Assembly: GCA_036971715.1 (NCBI GenBank)
Contig: JAVHJL010000002.1
Span: forward strand, 342,501 to 406,500
Direction of reading: 5' to 3'
DNA: 64,000 bases
DNA from: Arthrobotrys musiformis
Lineage: Eukaryota; Ascomycota; Orbiliomycetes; Orbiliales; Orbiliaceae
Part shown: one piece after another, positions 21,593 through 33,476 of the stretch
How the letters are laid out: every line of letters begins with the position of its first letter
Numbering within the stretch: position 1 is the first letter of the stretch
Notes under the pieces: model-generated
Seen by the model: the letters and a program-made list of their open reading frames with translations, nothing else
What the model was told of the DNA's origin: nothing
The model's database searches: none
Position numbers and translations under genes: made by a program

Positions 21593-24500
21593 AAGTTTCG
21601 TGTGCTTGGGTTCTTGGCCCCAGATTAGGTTCTTAGCTGGCTAGGACCTGGTGTTTGGCTCGAGTCGACTAGGCTTGGTAGCTTAGCTCTGGAAATTGTG
21701 TAACATCAGCATTATGGCTTTATCCTACAGCCGAAAAGCCAAAAAAAACCATCTATATGTGACCTTTTTTCAGTAGATCCAGGGCTCACCTTTAATTTAT
21801 GTATTTGGTGTCGGTGTAAAAGCTCCTAGAGTATTCGCATCTAGACGGTAGGTCTTGTCCTCGTCTTGGCTTTGAAGGAGATTATGGCATGGGGGTTTGG
21901 TCGATGTCATTTTTTGAGACCGGCTGCAAGATTGCCTTAGGTTATGAGATCTATGAATTCATTGCTCTGTGAGGGCGGGAAAGCTCGTTCAGCCGCAAGA
22001 AGGCTTCAACTTTTCCAGGAGCTGAATATACCTACACTCGCGATATCTGTTCTACCTACCCAATAGACGAAAAAGCTTAGAGTATGTGACGCGCTTAAGC
22101 GTTTTCTGTTTGAACTATTCTCGAAGGTTTTTAGTAAACGATTTTCACAAGAAAGATCATATGTATATACTAAGGGTATGGAGCACAAAATAATATCATC
22201 TCGTTTGGGTCTCAAAGGCGGGGTTGCCGCGCGCGGGGCTTTAGCAGAAATCCCGTATGGTAAAATATTCTAATCGAAAGTTATATATATCAAGTAATGT
22301 AACAAACTACGAAAAAGGGAGCCGATAACAAAAAGGGAATACATCTATGGTATATGTAAATATCTTTTGCGTCATGTTTGGTGTTGTGTTTAGCATCTTG
22401 TCAGCCGAATGTGATAGAACTAAAGCCTCTTTGAGATGCGGGGGAGTATGAGGCACAGAGTTCATTTAGGCGAACGACTCTCAGGCCCGCGAATTCGGAG
22501 TTTCCATGTCATAAGACGGTTGGGTTGGGTAACTATTTGGCGTGCACACAATTGCGCAGATCTAGACCTGTCTAGGGTGTTATGGGGCTAGGCTATGGTG
22601 AATTTATACGAGTCGGCCCGGCTACAAACTAACGAAGGTAGGAAGCTCAGAAAAACACTTTATTCGCACTTATGCACTTGGAACCGAATACTTCCCACGT
22701 TTGTCACCAAGTTCCAAGTTCCAATTTTTCGACTTGGAGTTTTCGAATTCGCTTTTTCAAATGCGAATATCGTCTCTTCCAGGTCTGGGTGCGAGGCAAA
22801 TCTTTCTGGGGTTCTATTCGGATCAGTGCGAAACGATCAATGAAGATACAAATCTTCAGGTACTCTAATCCCAAAATATCCTTTTTCGTCCCTTTTCGCG
22901 CTGGCGTTTTGCGGCTTGGATTAAGGTTTGGTGTGGGACTTCCGCTATCCGGGATGGTGTCCTCCTCAATGTCTCGCAATATAGTCGACTGCCGGCATGC
23001 CTCGTACTACTGTGCGAGCGGGTGTGGGTATGGGAGGCCATCTTCGTCAATCATAATTGTTTTCCCTCCCGCGTCGACTCCACTTGAGCGCAAACATGTT
23101 TCATTTGTATGTGGAATCTAGCTGAAAGAAACTGGTGCCAACGTCTTAGGCCTTATACATGCATGCACCGCGAGTAGAATTCTAGAGGTAGCGCTGAATT
23201 GTTGAACAGTTCGACGCTATCGACAGGCAAAATCGTTGGTTATATTAAAACCGGGGTCTAGGCGCAGACGTTGTCCATAATTTTGCTTGCTAGACGATCA
23301 TAGGGTATTCATGCGTCCTACGTATAGCATCGTATTCCAAGTTTGGAAGATATATGTCGCGACGTCGGTTTAACGTGCTAGTCGTTGGATTGACTCTATG
23401 TGCACTAGCCATGTATGAGTCCTCCTTATAGCTAGCGGAGGAAGCCAATGATACTTGATGCTGGCGCTAGAATACTATTGATTAGTTTACAAGAATCCAC
23501 GTGCACGAAGTTCAAGCTTGGACTTTTTGCAGGATGGGACTTAGTGCTGATAACATGTATTTTATGGCTGCAGAAACTTGGAACCTTCTTTCAAGCCTCG
23601 CATCCAGTGAACCGGAATTGGTGTTTTTGTGCCCGTAGCGGGGCCATTTTCGTGCGCAATATTCCAATAACCAGACCATGTGTTCAAATAGAGAAACTCG
23701 GTTCGGCAGAAGGTTGCAATTGAACTCTATCCAAGCGACTAGTCCTAGGATGTCCTTGATCCACTTGGCCCAGTCGCAGTTTGATATTTTTAGGGCCGGT
23801 TTGTGGGCTGGCAAGACTCTTTGTTGTGTATCATACTAGAAGGTGGTTGGATTTCATTGGCTTTAGTCGGTAATTAGTGCGCCGTTACTCTAGATTTCAT
23901 CCCGCCGTGGGGCCCTTGGGACCATTCTTCGTCTCGAAATCGATGCTATGTGAGCTAGCCGAGCTTCTGCAGGGCAGGTTTAGGTTCGACCTTGACCTAG
24001 GTTTCTGGTATCCGTCGATACCACAAAAACAACACGGGAGTTCTACACAAGACTGGGGACCCGGACCCTTGGCGTGCCTTTCGCAAAGAATTTTCTTTCT
24101 TAGATCAGGCCTGACGTCTAACACAACCTAGGTAATCTTCCCGTCTGGACAATATCACGTCGCCGCTCCTGGCTTCTTGGAAAAAAACTGGCAAAGCCCT
24201 GCAGAGTTCGAAATTTTCAATCTGAGGCCAGCGCTAGCTCGAGTTGGGACTGGCTCCACAGTGCACGTGTATCAGACCACGAATTTGGCAACTGTGCCTC
24301 CACTCGCTGGTATTCCCGTGAACCGTAGTTTTTATAAAGTATTCGTTAAAACATTACAGCACCGAGACCGCAAGGACGTCGTGCATACGCATGCATAGCT
24401 AAGAACGGTCTAATCCTGCATGCCTCGATCGCTGGGAATGAAAATTACCAATCGGATGTCGGGATTGACGCTCTTTCTGTAAGTATAAAAATGCGCTCTT

Positions 24501-24831
24501 CAAACTTAAACTTTATGTCCTGGTGATTGATTATTTGCGGGAAGGCGCGGTCCTCAGTACCTTCCCCGGATCCCCGGACCCACGCATTTTCAACACGCCG
24601 CATGTACTGTATGAAGACTTTTGTGCACCTGCTTTTCTCAAGTTAGCATATCGCGAGAAAGCCTGGGCCATGTTACTCTTACGAAATTGATCGCAGCTCC
24701 CTGTTTGCGAACCAGAACGAAGAGGTTCGTAATTATAAATACCTGCGAAATGACCCTTTAATCGATAGGGTTTCCTGTGAGACACCGGCGCAGCAGGCAC
24801 AAAATTTCCTGGTGGCATCTCAACGGACACT
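21593..24831. other. 3.2 kb gene-free region
   Basis: The longest apparently gene-free stretch. I found no domain, signal peptide or splice-consistent gene; frames of up to about 150 codons overlap each other on both strands. A TATAAATA at 24735-24742 probably serves the carboxylesterase gene at 24832. It may hold a non-coding RNA or decayed repeat, but nothing visible proves it. Confidence 0.45.
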
Positions 24832-27198
24832 ATGAGACCAAACGCCCTTATCTTCCTCTCTGCGGCTGTCTGCGTTCAGCAGGCAATCGCCGCTCCTCTA
24901 CTCTCTTCTATAGACTCGGCGCTCACGATTCTGAAAGAAGAAGACTTCCTCGGTGAGTGACTTGATTAGCTATCTAGCCGTACGGAAGTTTAAAGTTTAG
25001 AATACTGATGGGATATAAACCTCCCCTTCCGGTAAATGCAACAGCCCAGGCATCCCCTAGATCATCTTCCGCGATCCTAGTAGAGAAGTCTAAGACCTTT
25101 GCTCAGGGCAAGTCAGCCTGCAACTCCTTATCCGAAGACCTCTGGTCGCCGGATACCCAGGACTTTTATGCGGGTGTCAACAGTAGTTTGCGATACCAGG
25201 TATACCTTGGTAAATATTCACCAGTCCAGCTCTTTTGGATCAAATCTCCCGACTCGGGGCCTTGCAAAGCCATCAAAGTTGGCGGGGCGATCAAGACTGT
25301 AGCCTGTAGCCGGAAACTCCCCACGCTATGCACGCACTCCGGAGCCTGGAGCAACTACACATTCACAGATAACTCAGCCCCATACCAAGTTACGGTCCCC
25401 GCAGGGTCTATGCAGGTCACAGGCTTCAGAGATGCGTACGGCTGGAGGTTTGACGGGGTAAAATATGCAGATTTCCCCGGCAGATTCGTTCACTCTAGTG
25501 TCCGACAAGTCGCAGGCCCCGTAAGCGCATTAAACTTCGGTGAAATGTGTTACCAGAATGAAGCCTGGAGAGGCATTCCGGCAGGAGGTTCCGAAGACTG
25601 TCTATTTCTAAATATTGCTACTCCCTACCTGCCATTCGCATCAAAGAAAAACTTAAAACCAGTTTTGTTTTGGATCCACGGTGGTGGATTCACTGGCAAC
25701 AGCGGAAACATCCGCAACTACGACGGTGTAGCCATGGCTGCCAGAGGAGATATAGTTGTTGTGAAGATCAACTATAGACTTGGCAATTTTGGCTACCTCG
25801 CTATCGATGGTACTTCGATTAAAGGTATACTTAATAACCTATCTCTTTCTGGACCTCGTCGCTCCAATCTCGAAATTTAAGCAAAGCAAAGCCTTAAGGC
25901 GCTGACACACGCATTTGTTCCGGCACTTAGGCAACTACGGATTCGGTGATATGATCACGGCTCTGAAATGGGTTCGGAAAAATATCGCCTACTTTGGAGG
26001 AGACCCGAATAAAGTCACCCTCGCCGGAGACTCCGCCGGAGCTGCATCCGTCAGAGCGATGATAGCAAGTCAGAAGGCTCAGGGTCTGTTCACCGGTGGT
26101 ATTCTAGAAAGCATGCCCAGTGGATGGAGAGGCTATCCTGGACGCTTCACAAATTATACTACGCTTGCGGACGCTACGGCAGAGACCGGAAACAGGGTAT
26201 TGCAGTTGACAGGTTGTAATACTGCCACCAATAAGGTTCAGTGCTTGAAGGGTCTTGATGCTAGCATCCTAAATGAACTTGCTGCAAGAGCAAGGTATGT
26301 ATCAAACGGGTTCACTTATAACCAGTCCTTGGTTTCAGATAACTTTGGTTAAATTTACCGCTGACAAGTAGTCTCATGCAATAGTGTCCCAGTCGTTGAT
26401 TATAATATATTCCACACCGCAACTCTTCCCATCACCGGCGGCGGCTACATGGCCAAGGTTCCCATCATGATTGGGCTTAATCGCGACGAGGGCGGTATGA
26501 ACGGGATACCTTTCAACGATCCTGACACCTCCGCTTTCGATATCCTCAAACAAACTGAATCCAGAAGCTCTTATTTCTTACATGGCCAGCCAAAGAACCT
26601 TTCCGCCCTTGCCTTCGACCCCGCTTTCCCTACTCCACCAGGGCCTTATGGAGGACAAAACGTGTCTATCAGTATCTTGACTGACATTGGATTCAGGTGT
26701 GAAAGTTGGGCTACGGCTTATTCGGCTACAAAGCACCAAACTCTCTCCGACGTCTATACCTTCACATTCAACAGAACTTACCAACCGCTTTGGTGGACTG
26801 AGCCGCAATGCGAGGCCCCAAAAACAGCGGAGCATCCTCTAGGAGACCCAGATCAGGAGTACTTCAAATGCCATTCCGGTGAAGTCGACTTCGCGATTGG
26901 TATGACGGTGTACAGCGGCGAGGCCCCAAGAAACGAATTGGACATTCCATTCCAACAGCTCGTCGTTGATTACTGGTCCTCTTTCATCAAATGGCAAAAT
27001 CCAAATCCTCCAAAGGCATACCTGAAAGCTCGGAACTACTGGGGTACTTTGAATCAGGTTGAGGCGACTGGTAAATGGAAGAAATTTAACCATCATAACC
27101 CCAAGATGCGATGGCTTCAGTGGAATGGTGGTGAAAAACCTCTGGGTGGAGAGGCACAGTGCAATGCGGTGGGTATGCCTTTGACATATTACGAGTGA
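24832..27198 (+). CDS. Secreted type-B carboxylesterase with lectin-like N-terminus
   Basis: Four exons (24832-24952, 25045-25824, 25931-26294, 26385-27198) encode about 692 residues. After a signal peptide (about 1-20) comes a roughly 100-residue cysteine-containing domain with SRSSSAI-like and SEDLWSP blocks. It resembles the C-type lectin-like or WSC-like module seen before some fungal carboxylesterases. The alpha/beta hydrolase part has EDCLFLNI, the oxyanion loop WIHGGGFTGNSGN, the nucleophile elbow GDSAGA (S335), E457 in NRDEGG, and the probable catalytic His585 in CHSGEVDFAIG. This is a complete triad. Substrate is unknown; candidates are esters, lipids or detoxification targets. The first intron acceptor was chosen to skip the in-frame stop and give DFLAQASPR. 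The ORF-opening ATG at 25008 lies inside that intron and is not the start. Confidence 0.88.
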
Positions 27199-27563
27199 GT
27201 ACCGACTCGCGGGGTTTACATGGAGGCCTTCTACTGCTGAGCCATAAGCTGCATATCGTTAAACTTTGTTTGTAATTAATATAATAATAACTTCAAGACT
27301 ACCCAGTTAGAGGGCTCTTCTACCGCGCCTATAAGCAATATGAACCCAATTGCGGTAATTTATCATAACTTTGTTTTATTTCGGGAGCCCCCGGAATTTA
27401 GTATAATGATCATATAACAACGCTTCCTCGCGAATTCGATCTTGATATGACAAATTAATTCGGTCCGCATTTTAGCATCGAGAGTACCGATATCTATAGG
27501 ACAGGGGCGGTAATAATAGGGAGCTAGCTAATTATCTGGGACAGACGTCGACAATCTAACTAA
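27199..27563. other. Convergent 3' intergenic region
   Basis: AT-rich shared 3' flank of the carboxylesterase (+) and the 687-aa gene (-). No gene seen. Confidence 0.6.
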
Positions 27564-29627
27564 TTATATAGGAATATTCGCCACCACATCTTCCTCTTTC
27601 CCTTCCAAGGAATCAAGGCTATCCAAGTACTGAGCGTACATACCCAAAGGTAGATCGCGCCAATGGATGAAATATGTGAGAAGATGACGCATAGGCTCTA
27701 ACATATCCTCATTCGTACGCGCTGCCAAGGAAGACCGCCAGGAAGCGTACAAAGCCCGCATGGCCACCGCAGATCTCTCGTGTGGAGTAGTGGCAAGGTA
27801 ATCTTCCCCTTCGTCCATCGAGCTGGTCATCCCGAACCGCTCAAGAAGCTTTTCTACGGTTGAGGTCATGTCGAGGGCCCGTCCTTCGCCATCCCCCAAG
27901 TCCCAGTATGCATCTCGCGGGCTTACCACAACGACTCGGGGGCGGGGTATAGGTCGCCAATCACTGCTATCTTGTAATAAATTCGCGTAGCGAGCAGTCC
28001 CTTCGCAAAACAGGATTGAACCTATCGCAAGCAGTAATGGCCGATAGTGCCCGGTATTCAGACAGAGCTCAGCGCAGAATAGCACATCGCCCATCATGCG
28101 TCTATAGACCGCTAGGTAACTCGGTAGGGCGCCAGACTTCACATAAGCTATCACGGAGTTAGGCGACCCAGTACCAACGGAGTCGAACGGCACATCCCAG
28201 AGATCGTGGATTAACGTTGCAATACGGGCGGCACGGCAGTTTGCTTCAGTGTAGCTCCCGGGGAGCTGCTCGTAAGCGAGGCGACCACCGTGTGCGGTAA
28301 GGCTGGTAAGCCCTGAATCGATATACCGAGCTATATGATAGCCAGTCCACTCACTACTAGTTAAGCCGGACATGCTACCCACCGGCACGGAGGCATGCCG
28401 GGACGTGAGTGATTTGAAAGTGGCAGACGTCGCCTCCTGACGATAAGAACAGAACGGATCGTGTGACACGGCGGCAGCGGATATTAAATTCCCCAACAAT
28501 GAGTCAGAACACTGTGAGGTTGCCAAACCACGGAGAACATACGTACTAAATATTTGGGAGATGACGGCAGATTGCCAACCAGTCCCATGGTCGCTAGGGT
28601 ACGCAGTATCTGGGTAAACCATGCTCATTGAGAGATCGAGATGGGCCTGGCAGCAATCTCGCCCTAGGTTAGGGCAGCACCATAGGTTGAAACATCCAGG
28701 CATGATTTCCAAACTTTTGATGGTGGCTTCCGTCATAGAAATCGAGCAAGCATTCGCGAATAGCTTCAGCTTTGTAGAAAGCGGCAGAAGCTTTGGGTGA
28801 CCTTTCATGGATTCGCGAGCGCTACTAGGCCAGAAGGTCGAGTGGGCGCGTTCTAATATGCCCTTCAATACATACGGAGTTCCGCACAAACGGCCGAACA
28901 CCAAGCTAGGTTCCGCTCCTATCATTCCGAAGGCTATCCTCATGTGATCTGGATTACAAGTAATACCAGGTGCGGTGCCTGTAGCCCAGTACCTCTTGTA
29001 TTCCGAAATTACAGTAGGCAAGTCGGCGGTAACTGCTGGGTATAGTTCGAAAACGCCGTGCCCGTTATCGGGAAGTGGGAGGAAATACTGACTTGTGTAT
29101 TTCATCTCCAGCGCAGGGTTGCCGGATTTAGTCAGTTCGATGGAGCTACCGGGGAGCTGTGACACGTTGTAACGAGCTGTCTCATTATCCCACGATGAGG
29201 GAACCGGTCCCAATGAAGAGATAAGTAAATTTGCGTGCGCCGCGTCGAACCGACCGCTGAGCTTGCAAGGAACGTTCGAGTTGCCGTTAGAAATGGATCC
29301 GTCTAAAGTTGAGACAGGGCTATGGGCTGTAGCTAATGGCGGAGCAGTTGCCTCTGGTGAATCTTCCTCCTCCTCAGCGCCACTCGAAGTAGCGGGCCAG
29401 GCACCCATAGAAGCGTAAGTTCCAGCCCCAGGATCGGTTTCGTGGCTCATTGAGGATATAGGTGCATCTGACGATCGCAATCCAAGAGATTTGGCCTGAC
29501 AAATAGCAATGCATCGGGAGGTGGTGTCTGGGCCGAAGCCTTTCCGTGCCCCGGCCCTTGCGAAGAGATCTGCTAATTCATCATAACGGGTGGCCACGTA
29601 TAGTTTTAAGTCATCCAAAGTATCCAT
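27564..29627 (-). CDS. Large intronless protein, possibly isoprenoid-synthase fold
   Basis: Uninterrupted frame of 687 residues with ATG start and balanced amino-acid composition, almost certainly a gene. No signal peptide. Residues about 55-120 are low-complexity (acidic run EEEEDSPEA and Ala/Pro). The remainder is mostly helical and cysteine-bearing, with CCPNLGRDCC near residues 320-330. A block near residues 480-510, with RAARIATLIHDLWDVPFDS after ARYIDSGLTSLTAHGGRL, is reminiscent of the second metal-binding (NSE/DTE) helix of terpene synthases, where N-D-x-x-S/T-x-x-x-E is expected. Here the first Asn is His, and the last positions are Asp. I cannot identify a clear DDxxD motif. The family is therefore unassigned; a terpenoid-synthase-like fold is a weak suggestion. 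Confidence 0.75.
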   Translation of the reverse strand: MDTLDDLKLYVATRYDELADLFARAGARKGFGPDTTSRCIAICQAKSLGLRSSDAPISSMSHETDPGAGTYASMGAWPATSSGAEEEEDSPEATAPPLATAHSPVSTLDGSISNGNSNVPCKLSGRFDAAHANLLISSLGPVPSSWDNETARYNVSQLPGSSIELTKSGNPALEMKYTSQYFLPLPDNGHGVFELYPAVTADLPTVISEYKRYWATGTAPGITCNPDHMRIAFGMIGAEPSLVFGRLCGTPYVLKGILERAHSTFWPSSARESMKGHPKLLPLSTKLKLFANACSISMTEATIKSLEIMPGCFNLWCCPNLGRDCCQAHLDLSMSMVYPDTAYPSDHGTGWQSAVISQIFSTYVLRGLATSQCSDSLLGNLISAAAVSHDPFCSYRQEATSATFKSLTSRHASVPVGSMSGLTSSEWTGYHIARYIDSGLTSLTAHGGRLAYEQLPGSYTEANCRAARIATLIHDLWDVPFDSVGTGSPNSVIAYVKSGALPSYLAVYRRMMGDVLFCAELCLNTGHYRPLLLAIGSILFCEGTARYANLLQDSSDWRPIPRPRVVVVSPRDAYWDLGDGEGRALDMTSTVEKLLERFGMTSSMDEGEDYLATTPHERSAVAMRALYASWRSSLAARTNEDMLEPMRHLLTYFIHWRDLPLGMYAQYLDSLDSLEGKEEDVVANIPI

Positions 29628-31632
29628 AATAGGTAAATTTGAGAATATAGGAGAATGTCAAGAGGTAGATGTAGACAAAAAGTGGTTCTTTTGGAGATAG
29701 AATATATTAATATCTGGCTGGAAAATTTTTTGTCCATGCAAGTTTTAATCTAGCCATCATGCTCTGGTTTCTTGGGTTCTTATAGAGAATCCAGAGCTAG
29801 CAAACGGGGCGCTCATTAATTGATCAGTATTATCAAGCTAAGATCTAGACCTTCGAAAACTGGCAAGGTCAAGCTATTCCAGGCGGTTGTCAGACTGTAG
29901 ACAAAAAACCAGGAACCTAGCGCTCCGGCTGAAGAAATCGAAATTTGTGGTATTATATATACGAGACAAATCATATATATGATATATCGATATCAATATA
30001 CGTTAGCCTTAAATCTAGATATAAGTGTACGTAGATCTATAGATCGATCTAAGGTCAAAAATCTGCATCTGCATGCGCATATACATATATATGCAGTTTG
30101 CAAATTTGTTGTAACGGATTGGTGCAGTCTCGACACTATAGCTAGAAGAGCCTGGATTGGTGCAACTTTGTCACACCTTTAAGTGTTCCACAAGACTTGA
30201 GGAGGCTGACAGAAGCCGGCTCGAGCCAAACTGCTGCAAGTCCTTAGCCAGGGTACGTTACACACACACCCATTAATACATCCGCATGCAGCAGCGTTCG
30301 GCGCAACTACGAGATAAACACTAAATAATAACTACCTAGGTATGTTTTGCGCCAGAAATCTCCTTATTGGCCCTGCCTGTTAGCGTCTCTGATAGAAAAT
30401 AGAGGATTCTAGAATCTTTTTCTCTCCCCTGCTCACTTTTGAAATACCCTCTTCAAAATAAACGGGGTTCGGCATATGCGCATCGGTAGCAGCATTGGTT
30501 TAAGAGATAAGGGTTCGGCGTGCTAGCTAACGTTATTACGGGCATCTAATATAATATCCTCATAAAATATACATTGATCTCTTATCTTGAGGACCTGCAG
30601 GATACATTTAGCAAAATTTTTCAAAGCAAGAATTCGGCCGGAGCTTCGGAACAGCGAGACCAAGATATCTAATAATTTTGGTGCCGCTGATATCGATAGT
30701 GCTCTAAATCCTCGAGTCCTCCCAACTCCTTCCATCGATGGGTGTCAACGAGACCTGGCCTTGTCGGCTGCGGGGAGAAACCAGGGGTCGTTGAGACTGC
30801 AACAGATGACGAATTATTTGGTCAACCTGCAGGTTCTAAAGGTGGATCGGTGACGTTTTTGCAGGGATGCGGTCACAACTGTCAACATGCAACGCATCTG
30901 AACTGAGCAGCTATCCTTTATCATGGCCCTCGGACTGTGGCGAATAAGTGCGCCCTGACGGAATTGTCTATATCACGCCCCCATAGCCATGCATCAACGC
31001 GCCGCCAAAGGGAAAAAAAAAAAAAAAAAAACCGTCACGGGTGGTGTGGGTACTTCGGTGCTTAGAAGTTACACCTATAAAATATTTAAATGTACAGTAT
31101 GCTCAGGGCGTGTATGTTATTTTTTGGGTCTTTGATCTTGATGGTGTTGACGTCAATTCATGTCGCTGCTTGCTTGGTATATTAGCTGCAATATATATAT
31201 TGGAGTGCATTGTCGCCACCTGTGGTGTGAATTCAGACCCCATTTTGAATCTTTGAATCTTTGTCCATCGAAGTGAATTCGGAGGTCGGCATTTTGTGAC
31301 TTTGAGGTCAGCGCTTTAATCTGAGGGTCTGATATACATACCGGTATCTGATTCACGTCTGTATTTTGAGGTTGGAAGGAACGTCGTATTCAGTTTAACT
31401 TCATAGGTATCTATACCATCAATCCAATTATCTGATGGAGCTGATATATATAGATATAGGGCCGTGATATAGGCTTTTTACGGACTGCAAATATCTTCAG
31501 GGCCCTCCCAACTCCCTTCGTCTGGTTCAAGGACTTTCGAATATATCTATTCGGGTCCATCTAGCATATTTTCAAGAATACTTAAGTCATACCCGTCAGT
31601 GAGCGCGTTAGCTTCACAAAACTTTACCAAAG
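29628..31632. other. 2.0 kb intergenic region
   Basis: Divergent promoter space between the 687-aa gene and DPH7. A 19-nt poly(A) tract is at 31013-31031, and ATAT-rich stretches lie near 29.95-30.10 kb. No supported gene. Confidence 0.5.
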
Positions 31633-33307
31633 ATGCCTATCCGCGAACCCCGTTTCAACCAGGAGAAACTCACCATGTCTCCTCCGAGTATGAAACCCTG
31701 GAAAATGTCACCGCCTTCGATGTCGCCCCTCCATATGACCCCTCCCAACATGTTGCTCCCAAATTTCTCCCCTCCGCAGTTTAAACTCCCTACTCTATCG
31801 GCATCGATCTATTTCCCTCCACAGACGTTATTTGAAGAGGATCTGGAATGTCCTCCCTCGATTGCTAGGTTTTCGTTGGACGACCCGACGGTTTGTGTTA
31901 TTGGTGCTTATGCGGAGGATACGGAAGGGGATCCCGCGAATCCACAGAATGCTGTTGGAGAGAAAGGGAGGCTTTACTTGGCTAGAGTTATGGATCTGGA
32001 GGGCGAAGTCAGAGGGGATGCGGCTTTTCCACCAGACCCGCCAAGGAAGAAGATTATTCCCAATATGTAAGGCCATTCATAGGATATGTGTCTAAAAGCA
32101 TAAGAAGTATTTAGGTTAACGGCTGATAAAATGGAAACGTAGGGTTATTGCGGACGATATTGAAACTCCGGGAGGGATAATTGATCTCTGCTGGTCGACT
32201 AGTGATCCGGACTTGCTTATCGCTACCACAACTACCAGTGAAATCCTAATCCTTCAGGTAACGGTCGGAAATCGCCCGCGCTCCTCGAGAATCGATATAC
32301 TTTCTTCCCACCGTATTTCGGACCAGGGTAATTTTGTCGTCTGCGTTGCCTTCTCCCCTGCTGGAAATGACATTATTGCAGCGGGGTTGGGTGATGGCTC
32401 TGTCTGCATATTCTCCCTTCCCGACGAACTGGGGGAAGATAATCAAATAAAGCCAATCCGTAGCTTCCGCCCGCACGGCGAAGATCCAATCCTTACCCTG
32501 TGTTTCTCAAACGATGGGAAGGAACTATATGTCGGTGACAATAAAGCGAAAGTATCCTGCTGGAAGCTCGGAAAAGCTGGTACCAAAAAACCCGATCTTC
32601 AATGGGTCGATAAATCTACCTTTAAGGACGGCGACTGTGTTACAAAACTTATCGCGTGGCCGACTGAGCGATCGCCGAAGAATACCATCCCACGTCGTAG
32701 GCCACTCCTGCTTGTCGGCGGACTAGATGGGAACCTTCGGATTACAGATTTGACGGAGAAGCAGGTCATCCCACCGCCATTGACGCAGGAAAAAAGCATT
32801 TTTGATCAGACGGAGAATGACCCTGATGGTGGAATCTGGGATTTGGCTCTTCTTCCACCGATCCCGAGGAAGTCACAATTGGATAAACTTGACGTGGGGG
32901 TGTTCACACCCGAGGATCACCCAGAGATCTTAACTGACCCTGATGAGAATGGAGTTTTAGTATCCTGCATGGAGGCTGGCGCGAGGGTATTTGTCCAACG
33001 TGAGGAATTTATGGAAGTGTTCATCCGTGACCCAGAAAAGACAAAGGATAAAGACGAAGAGGAATTGGATGAAGAGAAGGGGGTTGAGAAAGATTGGTTT
33101 AATCGAGAGCGGCCATTTGAATGGTATAATGTTGCACAATTTAAAGAACACAAAGGGAAGTGCTACGCAGGTACTGCCGTGTCATTTGTGGACTGGGATC
33201 CAATATTCAAGGAGGGTGGAGTTCAGAGGAAGAGAAGAGGGTGGAGGCTCATGACCACAAGTTTTGAAGACCGCAAGGTTCACATCTGGCAAGTCTTTGC
33301 AGATTGA
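31633..33307 (+). CDS. DPH7: Diphthine methyl ester hydrolase Dph7 (WD40 protein)
   Basis: Two exons, 31633-32066 and 32143-33307, give about 532 residues. Dph7 demethylates methylated diphthine on translation elongation factor 2, allowing the last amidation step of diphthamide synthesis in the cytosol. The match is by ordered blocks. An N-terminal strand with VCVIGAYAED and GRLYLARV is followed across the intron by GGIIDLCWS and DPDLLIATTTTSEILIL, then CVAFSPAGNDIIAAGLGDGSV. Later come DGGIWDLALLPP with GVLVSCMEAGARVF, and the C-terminal pair VDWDP and LMTTSFEDRKVHIWQV. These correspond in order to yeast Rrt2/Dph7. The protein is longer than the yeast one because of a Met/Pro/Ser-rich N-terminus (MSPPSM-type repeats, residues about 15-55) and an acidic insert near residues 440-460. 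The start could lie at a later Met. Confidence 0.85.
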
Positions 33308-33476
33308 TCGCCTTAATTTTATACTAGTCTTAGGTCGAGGCCTCATCTCGCATCAGAGGTAATGTATAAATTCCAACATATTGTGTGATAAGAAGGTTTG
33401 ATTCAACCGCTCAATTAATTTATTGTACTAAACGCCTGTACCGTAGCATGCCAGTATATAGTTTATCTTCTTTTAC

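Noticed and set aside
23448..23814. Opposing frames of 91 and 100 codons
   Set aside because: Overlap each other on both strands with no conserved feature; typical of non-coding DNA.
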